Shown: positions 10,663 to 20,408, counted from the stretch's first letter. The stretch: DNA of 64,000 nt from Trujillonella endophytica (GCF_019799905.1 NZ_JABGCI010000002.1:248001-312000); one strand, 5' to 3'. Program-made: numbers and translations. The notes: generated from the sequence alone by a model not told the origin.

Positions 10663-11285
10663 CCACCTCGACCCCCGCCGGCCCCGCCCGGTACGCCACC
10701 GTGCCCACCCCGACCGGCCCCTTCACCGTCGTCGTCACCGAGGGGGCCGACGGAGCCGACGTCGTGCTGGCCGGCGGCTGGACCGACGAACTCGGGGAAC
10801 TGCTCCCCGTCATCCACCGCTCGCTGCGCCCGGAGGCGGTGGCCCCCGCCCCGCGGCTGCCCGTGCTCGGCGTGGTGGAGGCCTTCCACGCCGGGGAGGT
10901 CGGGGTGATCGACGACGTCGTGGTGCAGCAGCGGTCCGGGCCGTTCCTGACCGAGGCGTGGGAGGTCCTGCGCACGGTGCCGGCCGGCCGGCCGGACACC
11001 TACGCCGCCTTCGCCGCCCGGTGCGGCCGGCCCGCCGCCGTCCGGGCCGCCGCCAACGCGTGCGCCCGCAACGCCGCCGCCCTGTTCGTGCCCTGCCACC
11101 GGGTGCTCGGCTCCGACGGCGGCATGGGCGGCTTCCGCTGGGGGACCGACGTCAAGCGCTGGCTGCTCGCCCACGAGGCGCAGCACTCGAAGGACCCCCG
11201 TGCCCCCCACACCTCGCGAGCTCGGCGCGGGCCCCTGCACGGGGGCCGCCCACAGAGAGCCTCCGAGGTTCTGTCGGTGGGGTGA
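10659..11285 (+). CDS. ogt: Methylated-DNA--protein-cysteine S-methyltransferase (Ogt type)
   Basis: 208 aa from GTG overlapping the alkA-fusion stop. The catalytic motif is VPCHRVLGSDG with the alkyl-accepting Cys near residue 146; the preceding [23 protein letters not shown] is the HTH/Asn hinge and WGTDVKRWLLAHEA the usual end of the family. It repairs O6-alkylguanine by irreversible self-alkylation. The last roughly 33 residues (after LLAHEAQ) have no counterpart in the family; their DNA is a copy of the interspersed hairpin repeat described separately, so the stop seems to have been lost and translation now runs through the repeat. Confidence 0.92.
   Translation: MTTSTPAGPARYATVPTPTGPFTVVVTEGADGADVVLAGGWTDELGELLPVIHRSLRPEAVAPAPRLPVLGVVEAFHAGEVGVIDDVVVQQRSGPFLTEAWEVLRTVPAGRPDTYAAFAARCGRPAAVRAAANACARNAAALFVPCHRVLGSDGGMGGFRWGTDVKRWLLAHEAQHSKDPRAPHTSRARRGPLHGGRPQRASEVLSVG
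11189..11250 (+). repeat. Interspersed hairpin repeat, copy A (inside the ogt 3' end)
   Basis: Begins GAAGGACCCCCGTGCCCCCC, with middle CTCGCGAGCTC and end CTGCACGGGGGCC. Outer arms CCCCCGTGC and GCACGGGGG pair over 9 bp. It is translated as the ogt C-terminal tail, unlike the other copies, which are non-coding. Confidence 0.8.
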
Positions 11286-11300
11286 TGCACCCTGCCGGAC

Positions 11301-12383
11301 GTGGACGCCGCCTCCCTCCTGCTCGGCCTGCTGCTGGGCGCGCTGCTGGCCACCGCGGTCACCCTCGGCGTCGTCGCGCTGCTGGCCCGCCGTCGGCCCG
11401 ACGACGTCGGGCTCGAGCCGGTGCACGAGTCGCTGGACCACCTGCACCGGCTGCTGGCGGGCATCGAGCGCGACCGGGCCACCGCGCACGGCGAGCTGCG
11501 GGAGCAGATGGGCACGGTCGGCCTCACCTCGGCGCAGCTGAGGCAGGAGACCGCCGCCCTGGTCACCGCGCTGCGCACCCCGCACGTGCGCGGGCGCTGG
11601 GGCGAGGTGCAGCTGCGCCGGGTCGTCGAGGTGGCCGGCCTGCTCGAGCACTGCGACTTCGTCGAGCAGCCCTCGGGCACCAACGACGCCGGCGCCGGCG
11701 TCCGCCCCGACCTGGTGGTGACCCTCGCCGACGGCCGGCAGGTGGTGGTCGACGCCAAGGTGCCGTTCACCGGCTACATCGACGCGGTCCAGGCGGAGGA
11801 CGTCGCGGTCCGTGCCGAGCGGGTCGCCGCCCACGCCCGCCAGCTCCGCGCCCACGTCGACGCGCTCTCCGCCCGCCGGTACCCGACCGCATTCCGCCCG
11901 GCCGCGCCGTTCACCGTGCTGTTCGTCCCCTCCGACGGCTTCCTCATCACCGCACTGGAGGCCGAGCCCGGCCTCCTGGAGTACGGCTTCGCGCGCGACG
12001 TCGTGCTGGCCACGCCCAGCACCCTGCTCGCCCTGCTGCGCACCGTCGCCTACTCGTGGCGACAGGAGCGGCTGGCGCGCGACGCCGACCAGGTGCTCGA
12101 GGTCGGCCGCCGGCTGCACGCCCGCCTGACGACGCTGTCGGGCCACCTGACCCGCCTCGGCTCGGCCCTCGGCACCGCGATGGCCCGCTACAACGACACG
12201 GTCGGCTCCTACGAGCGGTCGGTGCTGACCGCCGCCCGCCGCTTCGACGATCTCGGCGTCGCCGAGACGGAGGTGCCGACCCCCGAACCGATCGAGGCCA
12301 CCGTGCGGGCCCTGCGGCCGCCGGTCCCCCGGGAGGACGGCGCCCCGGAGCTCCCCGAGAGCCGGGACGGCACCGGCGGCTGA
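11301..12383 (+). CDS. rmuC: RmuC-family DNA recombination protein
   Basis: 360 aa from GTG. An N-terminal membrane segment (ASLLLGLLLGALLATAVTLGVVALLARR) and a short coiled region precede the RmuC nuclease-like core: HVRGRWGEVQLRRVVEVAGLLEHCDF, RPDLVVTLADGRQVVVDAKVPF (PD-(D/E)xK-like DAK), and FVPSDGFLITALEAEPGLLEYGFARDVVLATPSTLLALLRTVAYSWRQE. All are hallmark blocks of RmuC, which limits inversions at short inverted repeats in E. coli. The start follows 15 nt after ogt and may be co-transcribed with the alkylation-repair pair. Confidence 0.93.
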   Translation: MDAASLLLGLLLGALLATAVTLGVVALLARRRPDDVGLEPVHESLDHLHRLLAGIERDRATAHGELREQMGTVGLTSAQLRQETAALVTALRTPHVRGRWGEVQLRRVVEVAGLLEHCDFVEQPSGTNDAGAGVRPDLVVTLADGRQVVVDAKVPFTGYIDAVQAEDVAVRAERVAAHARQLRAHVDALSARRYPTAFRPAAPFTVLFVPSDGFLITALEAEPGLLEYGFARDVVLATPSTLLALLRTVAYSWRQERLARDADQVLEVGRRLHARLTTLSGHLTRLGSALGTAMARYNDTVGSYERSVLTAARRFDDLGVAETEVPTPEPIEATVRALRPPVPREDGAPELPESRDGTGG

Positions 12384-12621
12384 CCGCCGGACGGACGGGT
12401 CCGCCCCGGCGCCGGTGTCCCGCCAGGCGCGCCCGTCGCCGTGCGTCACAGGCGCCACACGCCTCGCCGGGAGTCGTTCCTGCCGGGGTGCCAGTTGGGC
12501 ACAAGTTGCCCACGCGCGTCGGGCGCGCGTTCCACCGAACTCGCGGCTCCCTCGCTACCGTTTGACCTCGACGAAGGGAGCCCCGCCCCGGGCTCCCCGC
12601 GAACGGGACGGGAGGTGCGCC

Positions 12622-13437
12622 ATGACCTCGGTGAGGACTGCCGACAACTGGCGCGAGACCGGAGCTCGCTCCGAGCGGGCCGCCGGCGGCCCCGGCGCGC
12701 CGCACGGCGGCCGCCCGGCCCGCCCGCCGCTGCCGCCCCTGCCCCCGCTCCCCTCCCACGGACGCTCCGGCACCCCGGGCCAGCGCCCCGCCGGCCCCGG
12801 CCGACCGGCTGCCCCGGCGCAGCGCCCCGCCGTCCAGGGTCGCCCGGTCCAGCGCCCCTCCGCGCCCGCCGCCGACCGCGCCGCGCCCCGCGAGCCGTTC
12901 GACCACGGCCGCGCGGCCCCCGGCTACCCGCGGCCCTCGGCCGACCTGTCGCCGGAGGCCGGGCGCCGCCGCTCCCGGCCCGAGCTCGACGACGCCGGCC
13001 TGCCCGACGCCGGGCACGAGCAGCGCGGCTCACGTCGCCATGCCCAGCCCGAGCTCCCCGAGACCGGCAGCCGGCTGCGCGGCAGCCTCGCCGTCGCCGG
13101 TGTCCTCGTCCTGACGCTCGTCGCCGGGTTCGTCGACGGACTGGGCAGCGCCGACCTCGGCATGATCACGCTCGTCGGCCTCGTCGCCGGGACCGCGCTG
13201 GCCACGCTGCTGGTGCGCCGCCGCGACATCACCACGACGGTGGTCGCCCCGCCGCTGGTGTACCTCCTGGTCGTCGCCGTGCTGCAGTTCGTGCACCGCG
13301 GTCCCGAGGACGGCCTCAAGCAGGTCGTCGCCAAGGTCGCCACCGAGCTCGCGCTCGGCCAGGGCTTCACCGCGATGGCCGCGGCCACCGGCACCGCACT
13401 GGTCCTCGCGCTGATCCGCTGGGCCGCCCGCCGCTGA
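12622..13437 (+). CDS. DUF6542 family membrane protein with Pro/Arg-rich N-terminus
   Basis: 271 aa; ATG chosen for GGGAGG 6 nt upstream. Residues 1-150 are Pro-, Arg- and Gly-rich and probably disordered in the cytoplasm (PPLPPLPPLPSHG). Residues about 155-271 hold about four hydrophobic helices (SLAVAGVLVLTLVAGFVDGL, ITLVGLVAGTALATLLV, VVAPPLVYLLVVAVLQFVHR, TAMAAATGTALVLALIRWAA) matching the DUF6542 pattern found next to ispH/xseA in actinobacteria. Function unknown. A small hairpin (TGGGCA / TGCCCA, 12493-12509) lies in the leader. The stop is directly followed by repeat copy E. Confidence 0.75.
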   Translation: MTSVRTADNWRETGARSERAAGGPGAPHGGRPARPPLPPLPPLPSHGRSGTPGQRPAGPGRPAAPAQRPAVQGRPVQRPSAPAADRAAPREPFDHGRAAPGYPRPSADLSPEAGRRRSRPELDDAGLPDAGHEQRGSRRHAQPELPETGSRLRGSLAVAGVLVLTLVAGFVDGLGSADLGMITLVGLVAGTALATLLVRRRDITTTVVAPPLVYLLVVAVLQFVHRGPEDGLKQVVAKVATELALGQGFTAMAAATGTALVLALIRWAARR

Positions 13438-13440
13438 TCC

Positions 13441-13494
13441 GAGGACCCGTCCCCCTCATCCCTCGCAGGCTCGGGACGAGCCTCTGGACAGGGC
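13441..13494 (+). repeat. Interspersed hairpin repeat, copy E (after DUF6542 gene)
   Basis: GAGGACCCGTCC, middle CCTCGCAGGCTCGGGACGAG, end CTGGACAGGGCC. Stem CCCGTCC/GGACAGGG has one bulged A. It starts 3 nt after the stop, same orientation as the gene, and sits between convergent genes. Shares the variant middle with copy F. Confidence 0.8.
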
Positions 13495-13518
13495 CGAACG
13501 GAGCGCGGGGTCCGTCCG

Positions 13519-14478
13519 CTACTCCGTGGGGGTCCGCCGCTCACGCAGCTCGTGCGGCAGGGCGAAGACGAGCCGCTCCTCCGCGGCCTTGACCGTCTCC
13601 ACGTCGCCGAAGCCGCGCTCGGACAGCCAGTCGAGGACCTCGTCGACGAGCACCTCGGGCACCGAGGCGCCGCTGGTCACGCCGACCGTGCCGACGCCCT
13701 CGAGCCAGGCCGGGTCGAGCTCGGCGGCGTAGTCGACCAGGTACGAGGCGCGGGCGCCGGCCTCCAGCGCCACCTCGACCAGCCGCACGGAGTTCGACGA
13801 GTTGGTCGACCCGACGACGATCACCAGGTCGCAGTCGGGAGCCATCAGCTTGACGGCCTGCTGCCGGTTCTGCGTGGCGTAGCAGATGTCGTCACTCGGC
13901 GGGGACTGCAGCGTGGGGAACCGGTCGCGCAGCGCGTCGACCGTGGCCAGCGTCTCGTCGACCGACAACGTCGTCTGCGACAGCCACACGACCTTCTCGG
14001 GGTCCCGGACCTGCACGTTGGCGACGTCGTCGGCACCGTCGACGAGCTGGATGTGGGCCGGGGCCTCCCCGGAGGTGCCCTCGACCTCCTCGTGCCCGCG
14101 GTGGCCGATCAGCAGGATGTCGAAGTCGTCCTTGGCGAACCGCTTGGCCTCCGAGTGCACCTTGGTCACCAGCGGGCAGGTCGCGTCGATGGTGCGCAGC
14201 GAGCGCTGCGCCGCCTCCTGGTGCACCAGCGGGGACACCCCGTGCGCGCTGAAGACGACGACCGAGCCCTCGGGCACCTCGTCGGTCTCCTCGACGAACA
14301 CCGCCCCGCGCCGCTCGAGCGTCGCGACCACGTGCTTGTTGTGGACGATCTGCTTGCGGACGTAGACGGGGGCGCCGTGGATCTCCAGGGCCCGCTCGAC
14401 GGCCACCACCGCACGGTCGACGCCGGCGCAGTAGCCCCGGGGGTCCGCGAGCAGGACGCGTCCGCGCTGATCAGCCAT
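13519..14478 (-). CDS. ispH: 4-hydroxy-3-methylbut-2-enyl diphosphate reductase
   Basis: 319 aa from ATG. This is the last enzyme of the MEP isoprenoid pathway, an iron-sulfur protein making IPP and DMAPP. The three cluster cysteines are in [31 protein letters not shown] and [14 protein letters not shown]; further IspH motifs are [32 protein letters not shown] and [13 protein letters not shown]. Length and order are normal. It is divergent from the Rv1109c-like gene as in mycobacteria. A TACCAT hexamer at 14491-14486 is a plausible -10. Confidence 0.97.
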   Translation of the reverse strand: MADQRGRVLLADPRGYCAGVDRAVVAVERALEIHGAPVYVRKQIVHNKHVVATLERRGAVFVEETDEVPEGSVVVFSAHGVSPLVHQEAAQRSLRTIDATCPLVTKVHSEAKRFAKDDFDILLIGHRGHEEVEGTSGEAPAHIQLVDGADDVANVQVRDPEKVVWLSQTTLSVDETLATVDALRDRFPTLQSPPSDDICYATQNRQQAVKLMAPDCDLVIVVGSTNSSNSVRLVEVALEAGARASYLVDYAAELDPAWLEGVGTVGVTSGASVPEVLVDEVLDWLSERGFGDVETVKAAEERLVFALPHELRERRTPTE

Positions 14479-14642
14479 GACCTCATGGTAGAGACCGGAC
14501 CCGGCTACCCCCCGCCACTCGCGCCCTCTCCGGCGGGACCCCGCAGGCGGGCCGGGTGCGAGGTGACGGAACTCATGCCCCGACCGGGTACAACGGCGGA
14601 GGTCAGGCTGCCGGACCCGCCCGACTGCGGCACGCTTGCAGC

Positions 14643-16028
14643 ATGTCGCGTCAGATCCCCGAGCCCATCCGCGCGTACGTCGGTCTCGCCGCCACCGTCC
14701 TCGACGAGGCGCGCAAGCTGCCCGAGACGCTGCCCGGACTCCCCGTGCGTGTCATCGGCCTGGCGATGCAGACCGCGCTCAAGGTCCAGCAGCAGTGGGC
14801 GGGGCTGGTGGCCCGCGGCGACGAGGCCCTGACCGGGATCCGTGGTGAGGCCGAGCCGGGCCTGGCCACCTTCGACGACGACGTCGACCTGGACGCCCCG
14901 TCCGCGCGGGACTCCGCCCGCGCCTCGGCCTTCGACCGCGCGACCCTCGACGACGCCGACGTGGCCGTCGAGGACACCGCCGCGGCGCTCGACGAGACCG
15001 ATGCGGTCGTCGCCGACGCCGGCGGCCCACTGATCGACGACGAGGTCTCCGGCCTGGCCGCCGTGTCGGACCCCGACGAGGTCGTCGAGACGCTGCAGGA
15101 CATCACCGACCAGGTGGCGGCGCTCGACGAGGCGGCAGCGCTCGACGAGGCGGCCGCCCCGGGCGACGCCGAGGCCGTGCTCACCCCCGAGGACGCCCTG
15201 GAGACCGCCCTGCTGGAGACCGACGGCGTGCCCGCCGTCCCGGCCGACCCCGGCGGCTCCCCGTTCGGCGAGGTCGACGGCGTCCCGGACGTCGGCGCAC
15301 CCGACACCGACACCGCCAGCGACACCGACACCGCCACCGACACCGCTGCTGACACCGCCGTCGAGGACGACACGACCGGCGTCGAGATCACCGAGGTCGA
15401 CGTCCTGACCCCCGACGGTGAGATCGAGACCGTCGAGGCCACCATCACCGACGAGGCGATCGCCGCCCCGGAGAGCCTCGCCGACCTCGACCCCGCCGAC
15501 CCCGGCGCCGCTCCGGTGACCGAGGCCGACGCGGACGGCGCGGCGCAGGGCACCGCGGATCTCGGCACGGCCGGCGACACCGACGCGAGCACCGACACGG
15601 ACAGCGCCGCCGGGCAGGGGACCACCGACGACGCGACCACCGCCGTCGACGAGGGCGGCACCCCCGTCGGCGCCGCGACCGGTGGGAGCACCGACGCCGG
15701 CGAGACCGACACCGCCGAGGAGGACTCGGCCGGCGAGACCGACACCGCCGAGGAGGACTCGGCGGGCGCCGAGGACGCAGCCGGCAGCGAGGGTGCGGCC
15801 GGCTCGCCGGCTCCCCGGAGCGCCCCCGTCGCCGGGTACGACGACTGGACCGTCGCCCAGCTCCGCGGCCGGCTGCGCGGCTACCAGCTCAGCACCGTCT
15901 CGGACCTGGTCGCCTACGAGGAGTCCACCCGCGCCCGCGAGCCCTTCGTGCGGATGCTGCGCAACCGCCTGGAGAAGCTGGAGCGGCAGGCCGTCGAGTC
16001 GAGCCCGCTGGCGCCGCGCGGCATGTGA
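14643..16028 (+). CDS. Rv1109c-like lipid-droplet-associated protein with expanded acidic middle
   Basis: 461 aa from ATG at 14643. The conserved N-terminal block ([57 protein letters not shown]) is amphipathic and probably lipid- or membrane-associated. A C-terminal block of about 50 residues ([48 protein letters not shown]) looks like an SAP-like helical motif. Between them are about 330 residues of acidic low complexity ([14 protein letters not shown]; tandem [11 protein letters not shown]), much longer than I expect from the mycobacterial homologue. Position between ispH and xseA is conserved in actinobacteria. Function unknown; the lipid-droplet name is a transferred annotation. Confidence 0.75.
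   Translation: MSRQIPEPIRAYVGLAATVLDEARKLPETLPGLPVRVIGLAMQTALKVQQQWAGLVARGDEALTGIRGEAEPGLATFDDDVDLDAPSARDSARASAFDRATLDDADVAVEDTAAALDETDAVVADAGGPLIDDEVSGLAAVSDPDEVVETLQDITDQVAALDEAAALDEAAAPGDAEAVLTPEDALETALLETDGVPAVPADPGGSPFGEVDGVPDVGAPDTDTASDTDTATDTAADTAVEDDTTGVEITEVDVLTPDGEIETVEATITDEAIAAPESLADLDPADPGAAPVTEADADGAAQGTADLGTAGDTDASTDTDSAAGQGTTDDATTAVDEGGTPVGAATGGSTDAGETDTAEEDSAGETDTAEEDSAGAEDAAGSEGAAGSPAPRSAPVAGYDDWTVAQLRGRLRGYQLSTVSDLVAYEESTRAREPFVRMLRNRLEKLERQAVESSPLAPRGM
15699..15764 (+). repeat. 33-bp tandem duplication coding [11 protein letters not shown] twice
   Basis: Two directly adjacent, nearly identical 33-bp units inside the acidic region of the Rv1109c-like gene. Shows that the acidic linker grows by in-frame slippage. 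Confidence 0.85.
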
Positions 16029-16032
16029 GCGA

Positions 16033-16059
16033 GGGCCCCGCTGCCGACCGCGGGGGCCC
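16033..16059 (+). terminator. Hairpin between Rv1109c-like gene and xseA
   Basis: GGGCCCCGC pairs with GCGGGGGCCC across an 8-nt loop (one bulged G), 4 nt after the stop. Possible partial terminator. Confidence 0.4.
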
Positions 16060-16095
16060 CGGAGCGGCGTCGGAGGTGCGTGGCACGCTCGGGCC

Positions 16096-17316
16096 ATGAC
16101 CAGCCCGTCGTCGCCCGAGGCGCCGTGGCCGGTCCGCACGGTGGCCCGCAAGGTCGCCGAGTGGATCGGCCGGCTCGGTGAGGTGTGGGTCGAGGGGCAG
16201 GTCGCCCAGCTCTCCCGCCGGGGCGCGGGCACCGTGTTCCTGACCCTGCGCGACGCGGCCGCCGACCTGTCGGTGCCGGTGACGTGCGCCCGCGACGTCG
16301 CCGACCGGCCCGGCCTGGAGCTGACCGAGGGCGCCCGGGTGATCGTCCGGGCACGTCCCGACTACTACATCGCCCGCGGTTCCTTCTCGCTGCGGGCGAC
16401 CGAGATCCGCGCCGTCGGACTCGGTGAGCTCCTGGCCCGCATCGAGCGGATCCGCCGGCTGCTGACCGCCGAGGGGCTGTTCGACGCGGCCCGCAAGCGC
16501 CCGCTGCCGTTCGCGCCGGCCGTCGTCGGGCTGGTCACGGGCAAGGACAGCGCCGCCGAGCGAGACGTGCTCGTCACCGCCCGGCGCCGCTGGCCCGCCG
16601 TCCGCTTCGCCGTCCAGCACTCCCTCGTGCAGGGCCCCATGGCCGCCGGCTCGGTGATCGAGGGCCTCCAGCGGCTCGACCGCGACCCCGCCGTCGAGGT
16701 CATCGTGATCGCCCGCGGCGGCGGGTCCGTGGAGGACCTGCTGCCGTTCTCCGACGAGGGTCTGGTCCGCGCGATCGCCGCCTGCCGCACCCCCGTCGTG
16801 ACCGCCGTCGGGCACGAGACGGACACGACGCTGGTCGACCACGCCGCCGACGTCCGCGCCGCCACCCCGACCGACGCCGCGCACCGGGTCGTGCCCGAGA
16901 TCGGTGAGCAGAGCCGCCTGGTCGCGACCCTGCGAGCCCGCGCCCGGCACGTGCTGTCCGGCCGGCTCGAGCAGCAGGAGCGGTGGCTGGAGGGCGTGCG
17001 CAGCCGGCCGGTGCTCGCCGCCCCAGAGCGGATGCTGCACGGCCGGGCGGACGACGTCGCAGCGCTGCGCGGCCGGGCGCTGCGCACGCTCACCCACCGC
17101 GTCGAGGGCGCCGAGCGCGACCTCGAGCACGCCCGTGCCCGGGTGGCCGCCCTCTCGCCCGCGGCCACCCTCGAGCGCGGCTACGCCGTGGTGCAGCGCG
17201 CCGACGGCGCCCTCGTCCGCGACCCCGCCGAGGTGGGCGACGACGAGCGGCTGACCGTGCGGGTGGCCGGCGGGCGACTGCCCGTCCGGGTCGCCAGGGA
17301 GGATGTGCAGCCGTGA
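16096..17316 (+). CDS. xseA: Exodeoxyribonuclease VII large subunit
   Basis: 406 aa. The N-terminal OB-fold ([38 protein letters not shown]) binds ssDNA. The catalytic middle has [15 protein letters not shown], the Gly-rich [20 protein letters not shown] and [28 protein letters not shown], all diagnostic of XseA. The coiled-coil C-terminus ends with [11 protein letters not shown]. With XseB it degrades ssDNA to oligonucleotides in the cytoplasm. The stop overlaps the xseB start (GTGA). Confidence 0.96.
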   Translation: MTSPSSPEAPWPVRTVARKVAEWIGRLGEVWVEGQVAQLSRRGAGTVFLTLRDAAADLSVPVTCARDVADRPGLELTEGARVIVRARPDYYIARGSFSLRATEIRAVGLGELLARIERIRRLLTAEGLFDAARKRPLPFAPAVVGLVTGKDSAAERDVLVTARRRWPAVRFAVQHSLVQGPMAAGSVIEGLQRLDRDPAVEVIVIARGGGSVEDLLPFSDEGLVRAIAACRTPVVTAVGHETDTTLVDHAADVRAATPTDAAHRVVPEIGEQSRLVATLRARARHVLSGRLEQQERWLEGVRSRPVLAAPERMLHGRADDVAALRGRALRTLTHRVEGAERDLEHARARVAALSPAATLERGYAVVQRADGALVRDPAEVGDDERLTVRVAGGRLPVRVAREDVQP

Positions 17317-17534
17317 GCACCCCTGCCGACGACGCCCGGCCGACCACCACCTACGAGCAGGCGCGCGAGGAGCTGGCCGAGGTGGTGCGGCGGCTGGAGG
17401 CCGGCGGGCTCACCCTCGAGGAGTCGCTGGGCCTCTGGGAGCGCGGCGAGCAGCTCGCCGAGCTCTGCCAGCACTGGCTGGACCGGGCCCGGGAGCGGCT
17501 CGCCGCCGCAGCGCCCGCCGACGAGCAGCGGTAG
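17313..17534 (+). CDS. xseB: Exodeoxyribonuclease VII small subunit
   Basis: 73 aa from GTG overlapping xseA. The XseB signature is present: [51 protein letters not shown]. Several small subunits wrap one large subunit. Ends in TAG immediately followed by the stop of the convergent small gene. Confidence 0.95.
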   Translation: MSTPADDARPTTTYEQAREELAEVVRRLEAGGLTLEESLGLWERGEQLAELCQHWLDRARERLAAAAPADEQR

Positions 17535-17810
17535 TCAGGCCGCCGCGCCCTCGACGCCGCCGGTGAACGCGGCGGGGTCCAGCGCCGCGAGCAGCTGGGC
17601 GGCGCGCTCCCGCAGCAGCCCGGAGGCCACCGGGTCCAGGACGCTGGGCCCGTCGCGCAGGCACCGCTCGAGCAGCGCCAGCACGTCCGCGCCCAGCGGC
17701 TCGGGCACCGGTCGCCGGGCGGGGATCCGGGTGACCATGCCGCAGGGGCACGATCCGCCCGTCTGGGGCGCACGGTGGTCGCCGCCGCGGCACACGCCGT
17801 ATCCGTTCAC
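17535..17810 (-). CDS. Small hypothetical protein with Cys cluster
   Basis: GTG start chosen because GAGGAG lies 6 nt upstream; 91 aa (an in-frame ATG at 17894 would give 119 aa). The N-terminus has clustered cysteines (GYGVCRGGDHRAPQTGGSCPCGMVTRI) that could bind a metal; the rest is helical and Leu/Ala-rich (LGADVLALLERCLRDG, ASGLLRERAAQLLAALDPAAF). I do not recognise a family. Convergent with xseB with no spacer. The good ribosome site argues for a real gene, but it is small and lacks homology evidence. Confidence 0.5.
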   Translation of the reverse strand: MNGYGVCRGGDHRAPQTGGSCPCGMVTRIPARRPVPEPLGADVLALLERCLRDGPSVLDPVASGLLRERAAQLLAALDPAAFTGGVEGAAA

Positions 17811-17945
17811 GCCGGTCTCCTCACTGAGACGGTGGCCCCGGGCGATGTGCCCGTGGACCGGGGCGATGAGAGTCCCGCTGGCCCCACCCGTCACACGGCG
17901 CGGCGCACCGTAGCGTCACCAAGTCGTGACGTGACACACACCGGG

Positions 17946-18548
17946 TCAGTCGACTACGGGGCGGACGGCCCCCGCGACGGTCTCCAGCTCCTCCTCACCG
18001 GCGTCGCCCGTCACCAGCACGGTCACCCCGTCGGCCTGCCGGTACAGGACCGTCTCCCCGTTCTGCGCGGTCGCCCGGGTCCACTCCCGGCCGCCGATGT
18101 CGATGGCCCCGTCGGACTCGGCGTCGGCCAGCACGTCGTCGACGGCGGCGGCCTCCGGGTCGTCGCTGGTCGCGAAGCGCACGTAGCTCTCCGACGGGCT
18201 GGAGTAGTCGATACCGAGGGTGACCGCCTCCCCCGGCGCGGCCTCGACGTCGGTGTCGGTGGCGCGGTAGCCCTCCGGCAGGTCGGCGGGGGCCTCCAGC
18301 TCGTACGAGGCGGTGCCCGCGGCCGAGCGGATGCTGCCCGTCGGGTCGATCTCCCGCACCGGGTCGACGTCGCCGCGCACGAAGGCCAGCCACCCGACGA
18401 CGGCCAGGCAGAGGACCACCAGGGGCGCCAGCGACCGGAGCATGTTGACCGCGGTCATGCGGTTCGCCCGCTCCACCGCCGACGGAGGAGGGGGCAGCTC
18501 CTCGGGGGCGAGCTGCTGGTGCTGGTCCGGAGGGCCCGCTGCGGTCAT
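17946..18548 (-). CDS. DUF4245 membrane-anchored protein
   Basis: 200 aa. A short cytoplasmic N-terminus rich in Gln and Pro precedes ANRMTAVNMLRSLAPLVVLCLAVVGWLAFV, one membrane helix with the conserved MLRSL entry. An extracytoplasmic domain follows (ASYELEAPADLPEGYRATDTDVE ... YVRFATSDDPEAAAVDDVL ... REWTRATAQNGETVLYRQADGVTVLVTGDAGEEELETVAGAV), as in DUF4245 proteins. Location divergent from glpX is conserved in actinobacteria. Function unknown. Confidence 0.85.
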   Translation of the reverse strand: MTAAGPPDQHQQLAPEELPPPPSAVERANRMTAVNMLRSLAPLVVLCLAVVGWLAFVRGDVDPVREIDPTGSIRSAAGTASYELEAPADLPEGYRATDTDVEAAPGEAVTLGIDYSSPSESYVRFATSDDPEAAAVDDVLADAESDGAIDIGGREWTRATAQNGETVLYRQADGVTVLVTGDAGEEELETVAGAVRPVVD

Positions 18549-18665
18549 ACCCCTAGGATCGCAGCACAGCTGCCCCGCTCCGCCGCCGTCGTCGCCGACC
18601 GCGCGTCCGAGCCCCCTTGCTAGCCCGCGAGGGGCCCCGGACGGGGTTCTCACTCTGGAGGTCCT

Positions 18666-19730
18666 GTGTCCCTGCCGCTCCCCGATGGCCAGCCGCACCC
18701 GACCAGCCGCGCGAGCACCTTCCTCGCCGACCGCCCGGCGCCGGACCGGAACCTGGCCCTGGAGCTGGTGCGCGTGACCGAGGCGGGGGCCATGGCCGCC
18801 GGGCGCTGGGTCGGGCGCGGCGACAAGAACGGTGGGGACGGCGCCGCGGTGGACGCGATGCGCGCGCTCATCGGCACGGTGAGCATGCGCGGCGTCGTCG
18901 TCATCGGGGAGGGCGAGAAGGACGAGGCGCCCATGCTCTACAACGGCGAGCAGGTCGGGGACGGCTACGGCCCCGAGACCGACGTGGCGGTCGACCCGGT
19001 CGACGGCACGACGCTCATGGCCAAGGGCATGCCCAACGCGATCTCGGTCATGGCCGTGGCCGACCGCGGCGCGATGTACGACCCGTCGGCGGTCTTCTAC
19101 ATGGAGAAGATCGCCGTCGGACCGGCCGCCGCCGACGTCGTCGACATCACCGCGCCGGTCGCCGAGAACGTCCGCCGGGTGGCCAAGGCCAAGCACAGCT
19201 CGGTCGCCGACGTGACCGTCTGCATCCTCGACCGGCCGCGGCACGAGCAGCTGGTGCAGGAGGTCCGCGAGGCCGGCGCGCGCATCAAGTTCATCACCGA
19301 CGGCGACGTCGCGGGCGCCATCGCCGCGGCCCGCGAGGGCACCGGCGTCGACATGCTGGTCGGCATCGGCGGGACGCCGGAGGGGATCATCGCGGCCTGC
19401 GCCCTGAAGTGCATGGGCGGGGCGCTGCAGGGCCGGCTGTGGCCCAAGGACGACGCGGAGCGGCAGAAGGCGATCGACGCCGGCCACGACCTCGACCGGG
19501 TGCTCTCCATCGACGACCTGGTCGCCGGCGACGTGTTCTTCGTGGCCACCGGCGTGACCGACGGCGAGCTGCTGCGCGGCGTGCAGTACCGGGCCGGTGG
19601 CTGCACCACGCAGTCGCTGGTCATGCGCTCGCGCTCGGGCACGATCCGGCTGATCGACAGCCTGCACTCCCTGGAGAAGCTGCGCGCCTACTCCGCCGTC
19701 CCCTTCGACCGTGAGGACAGCGAGGGCTGA
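18666..19730 (+). CDS. glpX: Fructose-1,6-bisphosphatase class II
   Basis: 354 aa from GTG with GGAGG just upstream. Class II FBPase motifs: [60 protein letters not shown] (metal and substrate ligands), [13 protein letters not shown] and [20 protein letters not shown]. It hydrolyses fructose-1,6-bisphosphate to fructose-6-phosphate in gluconeogenesis; in most actinobacteria it is the only FBPase. Divergent from the DUF4245 gene. Confidence 0.97.
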   Translation: MSLPLPDGQPHPTSRASTFLADRPAPDRNLALELVRVTEAGAMAAGRWVGRGDKNGGDGAAVDAMRALIGTVSMRGVVVIGEGEKDEAPMLYNGEQVGDGYGPETDVAVDPVDGTTLMAKGMPNAISVMAVADRGAMYDPSAVFYMEKIAVGPAAADVVDITAPVAENVRRVAKAKHSSVADVTVCILDRPRHEQLVQEVREAGARIKFITDGDVAGAIAAAREGTGVDMLVGIGGTPEGIIAACALKCMGGALQGRLWPKDDAERQKAIDAGHDLDRVLSIDDLVAGDVFFVATGVTDGELLRGVQYRAGGCTTQSLVMRSRSGTIRLIDSLHSLEKLRAYSAVPFDREDSEG

Positions 19731-19752
19731 CGGCTCCCGGCCGCGACGTCGG

Positions 19753-19772
19753 GCCCGGTGGCGGCACCGGGC
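19753..19772. terminator. Hairpin between convergent glpX and DUF1707 gene
   Basis: Perfect 8-bp stem GCCCGGTG/CACCGGGC with GCGG loop, in the 51-nt gap between two convergent stops. Confidence 0.6.
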
Positions 19773-19781
19773 ACGACGACG

Positions 19782-20408
19782 TCACGGGCGGTGGAAGCCG
19801 TGGAAGCGGTCGAGCCGCGCCCGCCACCTGCTGGTCGGCTCCCCCGGCCGGAGGCTGCGCAGCCGCAGGTCGCCGAAGACGGTGCGGGCACTGACGACCA
19901 CCCGCGGGGTGCCCGCCACGCGCGGCACCGGCGCGAGCTCGGTGCGCTTGTCGCCGAAGACGGTCCAGCCGCTCAGCTCGGCGTCCACCCCCTCGTCGAC
20001 GACGACGTCCACGTCGCCGAAGACCGCGCCCAGGTGGAGCTCGAGGCGGTCGGCGGTGGTGCGCAGCCCCCGCAGGTCCAGCCGGACGTCGCCGAACACG
20101 GTGGCGACCGCCTGGGGCAGCCCCGTCGTCCCCTGCAGGACGACGTCCCCGAAGAACGACGTCACCCGCTCCGGCCGGCGCGCACCGACGACCTCGGTCG
20201 GGCCGGGAGCCGGCACCCCGCCGGGGAGGTCCGCCACCAGCTCGGCCAGCTCGGCGGTGGTCACGGCCGCGTGCGCGGCCCCGGCGCGCTGGGCGAACTC
20301 GTCGACGTCGATGCGGCCCTCGGCCAGCGCGGTCTGCAGCCGCACGACCACGGCCTCCCGGTCCGCGTCGGAGGCTCGGACAGGACGCGGGAGCGGTTCG
20401 TCGGGCAC
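19782..20408 (-). CDS. DUF1707 protein with LiaF-like beta-helical C-terminus
   Basis: 208 aa from GTG at 20408. The DUF1707 (SHOCT-like) N-terminus is clear: VRASDADREAVVVRLQTALAEGRIDVDEFAQRAGAAHAAVTTAELAELVADLP. The C-terminal half repeats the phrase VFGD (SFFGDVVLQG, TVFGDVRLDLRG, AVFGDVDVVV, TVFGDKRTEL, TVFGDLRLRS), the beta-solenoid seen in LiaF/cell-wall-active antibiotic response proteins. No membrane segment, so it is probably cytoplasmic or peripheral; possibly a sensor of envelope stress, by inference from the family. Confidence 0.85.
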   Translation of the reverse strand: MPDEPLPRPVRASDADREAVVVRLQTALAEGRIDVDEFAQRAGAAHAAVTTAELAELVADLPGGVPAPGPTEVVGARRPERVTSFFGDVVLQGTTGLPQAVATVFGDVRLDLRGLRTTADRLELHLGAVFGDVDVVVDEGVDAELSGWTVFGDKRTELAPVPRVAGTPRVVVSARTVFGDLRLRSLRPGEPTSRWRARLDRFHGFHRP

